A stretch of DNA of 64,000 nucleotides from DASZUK01 sp035547695. Its GTDB lineage: Bacteria; Actinomycetota; Acidimicrobiia; Acidimicrobiales; RAAP-2. Under the pieces are notes generated by a model, which saw only the letters and a list, made by a program, of their open reading frames with translations, was not told the DNA's origin and did no database searches. This document shows, piece after piece, positions 57,574 through 64,000 of this stretch (position 1 is its first letter; every line of letters starts with the position of its first letter). The position numbers were made by a program, and so were the translations under genes. The stretch covers positions 1 through 64,000 of the forward strand of contig DASZUK010000003.1 of assembly GCA_035547695.1 (NCBI GenBank). The letters are read 5' to 3'.

Positions 57574-58788
57574 ATGGATCTCCGGTACACGCCGGCTGAG
57601 GAGCAGTTCCGGGCGGAGCTGCGGGCCTGGCTGGCGGCGACGCTGCCGACGCTGCCGCCGAAGCCGAAGGCCGACGACTGGCCGGGGCGGCGGGAGTACG
57701 ACACCCACTGGCAGCGGCTGCTGTTCGACGCCGGGTACGCCGGGGTGGACTGGCCCACCGAGGGCGGCGGCCGGGGTGCCAGCCCGGTGGAGCAACTGAT
57801 CTACGTGGAGGAGCTGGAGCGGGCCCACGCCCCGTACGTGGGGGTCAACTTCGTCGGGCTGCTGCACGCCGGGCCGACCATCGCCGTGGAGGGGACGCCG
57901 GAGCAGCGTGCCCGGCACCTGCCGCCGATCCTGCGGGGCGACGAGGTGTGGTGCCAGGGGTTCAGCGAGCCGGACGCCGGCAGCGACCTGGCGGCACTGC
58001 GGACCCGGGCGGTACGGGACGGGGACGAGTACGTGGTGAACGGGTCCAAGATCTGGACCACGTTCGCCCCGGTGGCCGACTACTGCGAGATGCTGGTGCG
58101 GACCGGCCCGGAGGACTCCCGGTACAAGGGGATCACCTGGCTGATCGTGCCGATGGACACCCCCGGCATCGACATCCGGCCGCTGCGGACCATCGCCGGG
58201 TCGACGGAGTTCGCGGAGCTGTTCCTGGACGACGTGCGGGTGCCGGTGGCCAACCGGGTCGGTGACGAGGACGACGGCTGGCGGGTGACCATGGTGACGC
58301 TCGGCTTCGAGCGCGGCACCGCCTTCGTGGGGGAGCTGCTGCAGTCGATGGAGCTGCTGCGGTCCATCCGAGACGCCGCGGCCGCCACCGGGGCCGCCGA
58401 TGGGGCCGCCGATGGGAGCGGCGACCGGTTCACCGCCCGTATCGGGCACCTGGGGGCCGAGCTGGACGCCCTGTGGGCGCTGACCCGGCGGAACGTGTCG
58501 GCTGCCGCCCGCACCGGGGTGCCCGGCGTCGGCGGCAGCGTGTTCAAGCTGGCGTTCTCGGAGCTGCGGCAGCGGCTGGGGGAGCTGGGCATGGACCTGG
58601 CCGGCACCGCCGGGCTGTCCTGGGACGAGCTGGCCGGCGGTGCCTGGTCCACGGCGGCCGGCGGGCCCGGGAACGCGGAGCTGGTGGACACCTGGGTGAA
58701 CAGCTTCTCCCGGACCATCGCCGCGGGGACGTCGCAGATCCAGCGGAACATCGTGGCCGAACGCATCCTCGGGCTGCCGAAGGGCTGA
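57574..58788 (+). CDS. Acyl-CoA dehydrogenase, second pair, first subunit
   Basis: A 404-residue FadE-like protein. VWCQGFSEPDAGSDLAALRT, GSKIWTTFAPVADYCEMLVR, and the end AAGTSQIQRNIVAERILGLP are typical. A short in-frame AADGAADG repeat lies near residue 270 in a loop. With the next gene it probably forms an alpha2-beta2 heterotetramer for a CoA thioester of a bulky or steroid-like acid. Divergence from the first pair (49390) suggests a different chain-length step. Confidence 0.92.
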   Translation: MDLRYTPAEEQFRAELRAWLAATLPTLPPKPKADDWPGRREYDTHWQRLLFDAGYAGVDWPTEGGGRGASPVEQLIYVEELERAHAPYVGVNFVGLLHAGPTIAVEGTPEQRARHLPPILRGDEVWCQGFSEPDAGSDLAALRTRAVRDGDEYVVNGSKIWTTFAPVADYCEMLVRTGPEDSRYKGITWLIVPMDTPGIDIRPLRTIAGSTEFAELFLDDVRVPVANRVGDEDDGWRVTMVTLGFERGTAFVGELLQSMELLRSIRDAAAATGAADGAADGSGDRFTARIGHLGAELDALWALTRRNVSAAARTGVPGVGGSVFKLAFSELRQRLGELGMDLAGTAGLSWDELAGGAWSTAAGGPGNAELVDTWVNSFSRTIAAGTSQIQRNIVAERILGLPKG

Positions 58789-58816
58789 GGGGCTGAGGGC
58801 TGAGCGGGAGGCGGGG

Positions 58817-59896
58817 ATGGACTTCGAGCTGACCGACGACCAGCGGTCCCTGGCGGACCTGGTGCGGACCATCGTGTCCGGCCGGTTCCCGCTGGAGCGG
58901 ATCCGGCGGGCCGAGGAGGCCCGGCAGGTGGTGGACGCCGACGACTGGGCCGCCCTGGGGGAGGCCGGGGTGTTCTCGCTGACGGTCCCCGAGGACCGGG
59001 GCGGGGTGGGGCTGGGCCTGGCCGACGCCGCGGTGGTGTTCGAGGAGCTGGGCCGGGGGCTGGTGCCGGGGCCGCTGGTGGCCAGCCACCTTGCTGCTGG
59101 GATCGGGGCTGCTGGGATCGGGGCTGCTGGGATCGGGGCCGCCGGGATCGGGGCCGCCGGTGACGAGGTGCCGGCACTGGCGGGGGCGGCCGACGGCACC
59201 GCGGTGGTGGGCGCCGTCCGCCGGCCGGCGCCCGGCAGCGGGGAGCCGCTGCTGGTGGAGCACCTGGACTCGCTGGCGGCCGTGGTGGTGGTCGACCCCG
59301 ACGGCGGCCTGGCGGTGGTGGCGGGGGACGAACTGGCCGCGGTCCGGGCCGGGGCGGTGCCGGTGGAACGGTCGCTGGACCCGTTGACGCCGCTGTCGGT
59401 GGTGGCCGACCTGCCGCCGGGGTCGGCCATTCCAGGGGGGCAGGCCGGTGGGCCGGTGGCGGTGCGGTGGGCCCGGGACCACCAGGTGCTGACCGGGGCG
59501 CTGTGCGCCGGCATGGCCGCGGCCACGTGCGGGCTGGCGGTGGACTACGCGAAGGGCCGGGAGCAGTTCGGGCGGCCGATCGGGTCGTTCCAGGCCGTGA
59601 AGCACCTCTGCGCCGACATGCTGGTCCGGGCGGAGACCGCCCGGGCGGCGGTGGAGGCGGCCGCGGTGACCGCCGACCAGCCGGACGTCGGCGACGCGGA
59701 CCGGGCGGCGGCCGGGGCGGCGCTGCTGGCCGCGGAGGCGGCGCTGGCCAACGCCAAGACCTGCATCCAGGTGCACGGCGGCATGGGGTTCACCTGGGAG
59801 GTGCCGGCCCACCTGTACCTGATGCGGGCCCGGGTGCTGGCGTCGTCGTTGCCGTCGCCGGCCGCCCTGGCCGGCGCGGTGGCCGCCCGCTACTGA
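58817..59896 (+). CDS. Acyl-CoA dehydrogenase, second pair, partner subunit
   Basis: A 359-residue FadE partner. N-terminal FELTDDQRSLADLVRTIVSG, central FSLTVPEDRGGVGLGLADAA, and C-terminal YAKGREQFGRPIGSFQAVKH with GGMGFTWEVPAHLYLMRAR. A tandem AAGIG repeat (five near-identical 15-bp units) lies at residues about 92-115 where the FAD-domain linker is expected. Start ATG 28 nt after the preceding gene. The same two-subunit logic as the pair at 49390-51784. Confidence 0.9.
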   Translation: MDFELTDDQRSLADLVRTIVSGRFPLERIRRAEEARQVVDADDWAALGEAGVFSLTVPEDRGGVGLGLADAAVVFEELGRGLVPGPLVASHLAAGIGAAGIGAAGIGAAGIGAAGDEVPALAGAADGTAVVGAVRRPAPGSGEPLLVEHLDSLAAVVVVDPDGGLAVVAGDELAAVRAGAVPVERSLDPLTPLSVVADLPPGSAIPGGQAGGPVAVRWARDHQVLTGALCAGMAAATCGLAVDYAKGREQFGRPIGSFQAVKHLCADMLVRAETARAAVEAAAVTADQPDVGDADRAAAGAALLAAEAALANAKTCIQVHGGMGFTWEVPAHLYLMRARVLASSLPSPAALAGAVAARY

Positions 59897-59918
59897 CGAC
59901 CCGTCGAAGGGGGAACGC

Positions 59919-60914
59919 ATGACCGACGGAGTGATCCCGCCGAAGGACGCGGTGACGGTGGTGCCGCCGGGGCAGGTGGTGTACGGCATGCAGCTTCCCG
60001 TCCAGTCGCAGTCGCGGCTGTACGTGGCCGAGTGGGAGACCCGGTCGGGTCCGGAAGAGCTGGCCCGGGTGGCCCAGGCGGCGGAGGAGGCCGGGTTCTT
60101 CTACGTGGGGGTCTGCGACCACACCGCCATCCCGGAACGGCTGGCCGGCTCGATGGGGACCACCTGGTACGACACCACCGCCACCCTGGGGTGGCTGGCC
60201 GCGGTCACCAGCCGGGTGCACCTGCTGTCGCACGTGCTGGTGCTGGCCCAGCGGCACCCGCTGCGGGCGGCCAAGGAGCTGTGCACCGTCGACCTGCTGT
60301 CCGGCGGCCGGCTGGTGGTCGGCGTCGGGGCCGGGCACGTCCAGGAGGAGTACGACGCCCTGGCGGGGGACTTCGCCGACCGGGGCCGGCACACCGACGA
60401 GGCGGTGGCCGCGCTGGCGGTGGCGTTCACCGAGGAGTTCCCCACCCTGCCCGGCCCGCGGTGGCCGGTGTCGGGCATGGGGGTGTCCCCGCGGCCGGTG
60501 CAGCAGCCGCGGCCACCGATCTGGATCGGTGGGTCGTCCAGGGCCGCCATCCGGCGGACCGCCGCGCTGGGGGACGGGTGGCTGCCGCAGGGCACCCCCC
60601 GCCGGGAGCTGCCAGGGCAGATCGCCGAGCTGCGACGGCTGCGGGAGGAGCTGCGGGACGGGGCCCCGCTGGACATCGGGACCATCGCCGAGCCCGTCTA
60701 CCTGACCGGTGTCGGCACCGGCGGGGACGGGTCGTGGGAGCTGCCGCGGTTCGTGCTGCAGGGCGGGCCGGAGGCGGTGGCGGCGTCGCTGCGGGAGCTG
60801 GCCGCCATGGGGGTGAACCACCTGCAGGTCCGGTTCATGGCCCGGTCGGTGGACGAGCTGTGCGACCAGACCCTGGCCTTCGGGGAGCTGGTGGGCCCGC
60901 TGCTCAACGGCTGA
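59919..60914 (+). CDS. LLM-class flavin/F420-dependent oxidoreductase
   Basis: A 331-residue TIM-barrel luciferase-like protein: RLYVAEWETRSGPEELARVA, DHTAIPERLAGSMG, LGWLAAVTSRVHLLSHVLVL, then LVVGVGAGHVQEEY and PPIWIGGSSRAAIRR. The sequence pattern favours the F420 branch common in actinobacteria. Cofactor cannot be proven by eye. It is in the same direction as the fadE pair and amidohydrolase, probably the last gene of that catabolic set. Confidence 0.88.
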   Translation: MTDGVIPPKDAVTVVPPGQVVYGMQLPVQSQSRLYVAEWETRSGPEELARVAQAAEEAGFFYVGVCDHTAIPERLAGSMGTTWYDTTATLGWLAAVTSRVHLLSHVLVLAQRHPLRAAKELCTVDLLSGGRLVVGVGAGHVQEEYDALAGDFADRGRHTDEAVAALAVAFTEEFPTLPGPRWPVSGMGVSPRPVQQPRPPIWIGGSSRAAIRRTAALGDGWLPQGTPRRELPGQIAELRRLREELRDGAPLDIGTIAEPVYLTGVGTGGDGSWELPRFVLQGGPEAVAASLRELAAMGVNHLQVRFMARSVDELCDQTLAFGELVGPLLNG

Positions 60915-60919
60915 CCCGG

Positions 60920-62032
60920 TCAGGGGGCGCCGTCGAAGAAGTCCATGAACCCCGACGGCCGGTGGGCGCCGAGGATGCCGTGCTCGAAGATGCCCCACCC
61001 CTCGTGGCCGTCGAAGGTGGCCCGGGCGACGTGGTCGACCAGCGAGAACGCCATCCGGCCGGTCACCGCCGGATCGTTCAGGTCGTAGACCACCCCGTCG
61101 GTCCAGGACTCCCCCTTGTACAGCCCGTGGGTCCAGTCCGGGTCGCCGCCGTACCCGCAGCCGACGTTGAGGGCGATGCCGAGCAGCGGCTCGATGTCCA
61201 GGGTGGCCACCCGGCCGTCCCGGAAGGTGAGGTCCATGGAGGAGTGCAGGGGGTGCCGGGTGCCCGACCGGTACTCGGTCCGGGGCAGCGGCCACCCGAG
61301 CTGCTCCAGCGGCTTCCCGGACCCCTCCGGCCACTGCCGGACGGCGAAGTTGGAATTCCGCAGCCCGTCCGAGCTCTCCTCCACGATGACGTGCAGGGCG
61401 AAGTCGTCGAACCGGAGCGGCACCCAGAACCACCACATGCCGTCGAACTCCCGTGGCCGGCCGACCGGCTCGGGCTCCCCGACCGGCCGGATCCCCCAGG
61501 ACCGGTCCCGGGTGGCGGTGAACCGGTCCGGGGTCACCGCGACGGTGCCGCCGTCGAACCGGAGCTCGCCCTCCCAGGTGCCGACCCCGGCGAACCGGGA
61601 GGCGTCCAGCAGGATGCGGTCGCCCATCCGCTTCACGTGCTGCGGTTCCGCGATCGGGCCGTAGTCCGACCGGTAGGTCAGGTCGAACCCCAGCCCGTGG
61701 TCGTCGGCGTCGCAGACCAGCCGGAGCTCCCGGAACGGCTGCCGGACCTCGATGCGGTAGGGGCCGACCTGCTGGGAGGTCAGGTCGTCGGGGCGGTGGC
61801 CGGACGTCCGGACCGCCCACTGCCGGTCGCCGCGACGGACGGTGGCGAAGGCGTCGATGACCCCCAGGTTGGGGTACACGCCGAGGCCGGTGATGAAGTA
61901 GGCGTCCAGCTCCTTGTCCACCCCCTGGTAGATGCAGCGGTCGTAGACGTTCCGGTCACTGGCCGCCGGGTACCGCATCGGCAGCGGCACCTGGTGGATC
62001 GGGAGCTCGTCCATCGGGTCGAACCTGTGCAC
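60920..62032 (-). CDS. DUF7064/DUF7065-type protein (AttH-like fold)
   Basis: A 370-residue protein. GTG start behind GGGGAGG. Key stretches: NVYDRCIYQGVDKELDAYFI, RDRSWGIRPVGEPEP and WWFWVPLRFDDFALHVIVEE, which I associate with the DUF7064/7065 (hydroxyneurosporene-synthase/AttH-like) proteins abundant in mycobacterial steroid and lipid loci. No catalytic set is established. It is divergent from the aldehyde dehydrogenase across a spacer with a KstR-like box, so it may act in the same pathway. Confidence 0.7.
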   Translation of the reverse strand: MHRFDPMDELPIHQVPLPMRYPAASDRNVYDRCIYQGVDKELDAYFITGLGVYPNLGVIDAFATVRRGDRQWAVRTSGHRPDDLTSQQVGPYRIEVRQPFRELRLVCDADDHGLGFDLTYRSDYGPIAEPQHVKRMGDRILLDASRFAGVGTWEGELRFDGGTVAVTPDRFTATRDRSWGIRPVGEPEPVGRPREFDGMWWFWVPLRFDDFALHVIVEESSDGLRNSNFAVRQWPEGSGKPLEQLGWPLPRTEYRSGTRHPLHSSMDLTFRDGRVATLDIEPLLGIALNVGCGYGGDPDWTHGLYKGESWTDGVVYDLNDPAVTGRMAFSLVDHVARATFDGHEGWGIFEHGILGAHRPSGFMDFFDGAP

Positions 62033-62071
62033 CGTGACCTCCCCAAGTCGCTTCGGGCATCTCCCGTAATG

Positions 62072-62086
62072 TAGAACGTGTTCCTA
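62072..62086. promoter_or_regulatory. KstR-like operator, divergent spacer
   Basis: TAGAACGTGTTCCTA contains the perfect GAAC-GT-GTTC palindrome and fits TnnAACnnGTTnnA apart from one base at the right end. It lies in the 87-bp spacer between the DUF7064/7065-type gene and the aldehyde dehydrogenase. The partner box is at 14321. Confidence 0.6.
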
Positions 62087-62119
62087 TCCGAAGCACTGCC
62101 GAGTCCCAGGGGGCGCACC

Positions 62120-63583
62120 ATGGCCGACACCCACGACGAGCACCATCTGCTGATCGGCGGCAAGTGGGTGGACGCCGGCGGCGGCACCTACGACATCGTC
62201 AACCCGGCCACCGAGGAGGTGGTGGGGCAGGCCCCGAACGCGTCGGTGGCCGACGCCGAGGCCGCCGCCGCGGCCGCCAGGGAGGCCCTGCCCGGTTGGG
62301 CGGCCATGCCGGCCGACGACCGGTCGGCCCTCATGAAGGCCGCCGCCGCCGCCATCCGGGCCAAGGCCCCCGAGCTGCTTCCCCTGGTCATCGCCGAGAC
62401 CGGCGCCACCGCGGTGGTGGGCGGCCGGATGCAGGTGCCGGTGGCCGCCGACCGGTTCGACCGGTACTCCCGGGACCCCCGCGGGGTGCTGCAGACCCCG
62501 CTGCTCCCCCAGGCCGCCACCGCCACCCCGCTGGCCCCCGGCGGCATCATCGGCGGCATGGTCAACCGCCAGCCGGTGGGCGTGGTGGCCTGCGTGACGT
62601 CCTACAACTTCCCGATGGTCAACATGGCCGGCAAGGTGGCCCCGGCACTGGCCGCCGGCAACACCGTCGTGGTCAAGCCGGCACCGCAGGACCCGCTGGC
62701 CATCGTGGAGCTGGTCCGCATCCTGGACCAGGTCGGGTTCCCGCCGGGGGTGGTCAACCTGGTCAACGCGGCCGGGCCGGAGCCGGCGGCCGCCCTGGTG
62801 GACTCCGCCGACGTCGACATGGTGTCCTTCACCGGGTCCACCCAGGTGGGCACCAGGATCTACGAGGCCGCCGGTCGGACCATGAAGCGGCTGCTGATGG
62901 AGCTGGGCGGCAAGGGGGCCTGCGTGGTGTTCGACGACGCCGACCTGAAGGCGGCCATCACCTGCATCGGGTCCACCTGGACGTTCCACTCCGGCCAGAT
63001 CTGCACCGCCCCCACCCGGGCGGTGGTGCACCGCAGCGTCTTCGACCAGGTCCGCGACGGCCTGGCCAAGATGGCCGGCTTCTTGAAGGTCGGGGACCCC
63101 ACCCAGAAGGACACCGTCGTCGGCCCGGTCATCTCCGCCGTCCAGCGCGACCGGATCGAGGCCCACGTCGCCTCCGCCGCCCCGCAGGGCGGCGAGGTGG
63201 TGGTCGGCGGCCGGCGGCCGGACCTGCCGACCGGCTACTACGTCGCCCCCACCCTGATCGTCGGGGACAACACCATGACGGTGGCCCGGGAGGAGATCTT
63301 CGGCCCGGTCGTCACCATGATCCCGTTCGACGACGAGGACGAGGGGGTGGCCATCGCCAACGACTCCGACTACGGCCTGTACGACTACGTGTTCTCCGGC
63401 GACGCCTCCCGGGCGTACAAGGTGGCCCAGCGATTGCAGGCCGGCATGGTCGGCATCAACACCGCCCAGAACAACTCCGAGGCCCCGTTCGGGGGGTTCA
63501 AGATGAGCGGTATCGGCCGTGACCGCGGCGACGCCGGCCTGCTGGCCTACAGCGAGCCCCAGAGCATCCTCTGGACCACCTGA
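62120..63583 (+). CDS. Aldehyde dehydrogenase
   Basis: A 487-residue NAD(P)-dependent aldehyde dehydrogenase. Catalytic Glu261 in LMELGGKGACVVF, nucleophile Cys295 in SGQICTAPTR, cofactor region FTGSTQVGTRIY and the late EEIFGPVVTMIPF are all in place. The ATG follows AGGGGG. A substrate (for example a steroid side-chain or other lipid aldehyde) is suggested only by the KstR-like box upstream. The length is normal. Confidence 0.94.
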   Translation: MADTHDEHHLLIGGKWVDAGGGTYDIVNPATEEVVGQAPNASVADAEAAAAAAREALPGWAAMPADDRSALMKAAAAAIRAKAPELLPLVIAETGATAVVGGRMQVPVAADRFDRYSRDPRGVLQTPLLPQAATATPLAPGGIIGGMVNRQPVGVVACVTSYNFPMVNMAGKVAPALAAGNTVVVKPAPQDPLAIVELVRILDQVGFPPGVVNLVNAAGPEPAAALVDSADVDMVSFTGSTQVGTRIYEAAGRTMKRLLMELGGKGACVVFDDADLKAAITCIGSTWTFHSGQICTAPTRAVVHRSVFDQVRDGLAKMAGFLKVGDPTQKDTVVGPVISAVQRDRIEAHVASAAPQGGEVVVGGRRPDLPTGYYVAPTLIVGDNTMTVAREEIFGPVVTMIPFDDEDEGVAIANDSDYGLYDYVFSGDASRAYKVAQRLQAGMVGINTAQNNSEAPFGGFKMSGIGRDRGDAGLLAYSEPQSILWTT

Positions 63584-63643
63584 CCCGACGCCTGGCGCCT
63601 GCCGATCGACCGGCACCGCCCGCCCTTGCGCCTCCACCTCCCA

Positions 63644-63672
63644 CTAAATACGATGTAATCCATCGGATTTAG
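63644..63672. promoter_or_regulatory. Operator-like inverted repeat upstream of tauD-like gene
   Basis: CTAAATACGATG-TAATC-CATCGGATTTAG: 12-bp arms with one mismatch and a 5-nt spacer, in an AT-rich patch 17 nt upstream of the dioxygenase ATG. Probably the binding site of a dedicated regulator. Confidence 0.55.
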
Positions 63673-63688
63673 GTAGGGAGGCTGCGGC

Positions 63689-64000
63689 ATGGCCATCGAC
63701 CCCGGCGTCGACACGAGCATCGACCCCGTTATCGGCCCCCGCATCAACATCGACCCCGGCGTCGACATCGGCGTCGAGCCGCTCACCGGCCGCATCGGCG
63801 CCGTGCTGACCGGCGTGGACCTGGCCACGGCCGACGACGACGTCGCCACCTACGTCCGCCGGGCCCTGTCGGCCCACCGGGTGGTGTTCGTCCGGGACCA
63901 GCACCACCTGGACGCCGCCGGGCAGATCGCCTTCGCCCGCCGGCTCGGTCCGCTGACCCTTGCCCACCCCACCCTGCCGGCCCTGCCCGGGGAGGCCCTG
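63689..64000 (+). CDS. TauD/TfdA-family dioxygenase, cut by window end
   Basis: The first 104 residues of a 2-oxoglutarate/Fe(II) dioxygenase. Recognisable are VEPLTGRIGAVLTGVDLATA, RRALSAHRVVFVRDQHHLDA and AFARRLGPLTLAHP. Iron ligands lie beyond the window. The ATG follows GGGAGG. Residues 2-25 contain an IDPGVD/IDPVIGP repeat that is not part of the family, another in-frame expansion at a protein N terminus. Taurine, other sulfonates or carboxylate ethers are all possible substrates. Confidence 0.8.
   Translation, partial: MAIDPGVDTSIDPVIGPRINIDPGVDIGVEPLTGRIGAVLTGVDLATADDDVATYVRRALSAHRVVFVRDQHHLDAAGQIAFARRLGPLTLAHPTLPALPGEAL

Noticed and set aside
55723..59526. Very long open frame (over 1,200 codons) on the minus strand
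   Set aside because: It is antisense to the SDR, amidohydrolase and fadE genes. GC-rich codon bias leaves few stops on the opposite strand, and the peptide is Arg/Pro/His-rich with no domain.

Overview
The window is very GC-rich DNA from an actinobacterium. An Acidimicrobiia-like lineage is my best guess; this is inference from gene content, not a database result. Supporting traits are the gltX / tRNA-Gln / tRNA-Glu neighbourhood, a split proton-translocating transhydrogenase, an LLM-class (F420-type) oxidoreductase, many GTG starts with 4-base stop/start overlaps, steroid-type beta-oxidation genes and a hopanoid operon. The sequence opens with a 23-G run, probably a contig edge.

Regions. 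0-4 kb: two paralogous secreted four-cysteine proteins, each with a long GC-rich non-coding upstream block and a triple inverted-repeat array. 4-7.7 kb: a small membrane zinc-ribbon protein, a shortened methyltransferase, a TetR regulator, and mazEF-like and hicBA toxin-antitoxin pairs. 7.7-10.7 kb: tRNA-Glu, tRNA-Gln, a DUF218 protein, gltX (apparently starting at CTG) and a 3Fe-4S ferredoxin. 10.8-14.3 kb: an ltp3/ltp4-like thiolase operon with two DUF35 proteins behind a KstR-like box. 14.4-21.1 kb: a PIN toxin with a degraded antitoxin, a UbiB-like kinase, an SRPBCC protein, a CtaG-like protein and pntAA-pntAB-pntB. 21.1-24.6 kb: an SDR divergent from echA20-ipdA-ipdB, the steroid C/D-ring opening genes. 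25.2-36.1 kb: the operon hpnC-hpnD-hpnE-prenyl synthase-shc-ispH-hpnH-dxs, which makes isoprenoid precursors, squalene and hopanoids. 36.3-45.5 kb: a lower-GC accessory island with a PIN-like protein, a DUF6615-like protein, a zeta-type kinase, a BrnT/CopG-like pair, IS30, a dead higB with live antitoxin, and a dispersed repeat of about 30 bp. 45.7-64 kb: catabolic genes (HAD, PhyH, thiolase plus DUF35, two paired acyl-CoA dehydrogenase sets, SDRs, amidohydrolase, LLM oxidoreductase, aldehyde dehydrogenase, TauD) with an Ada-AlkA/Ogt DNA-repair pair and a membrane-anchored dCTP-deaminase-like pseudoenzyme between them.

How it fits together. The KstR-like boxes at 14.32 and 62.07 kb and the echA20-ipdAB cluster suggest steroid or related polycyclic catabolism. 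A second operator-like motif, CATACGANCGTTTG, occurs upstream of echA20 and three times upstream of the hopanoid operon, hinting at one regulator for sterol breakdown and hopanoid synthesis.

Two sequence-level features stand out. First, 12-21 bp in-frame minisatellites expand low-complexity loops inside core enzymes (gltX, hpnC, dxs, alkA, SDR, acyl-CoA dehydrogenases). Second, a REP-like twin-hairpin element lies between genes and also inside reading frames, including dxs.
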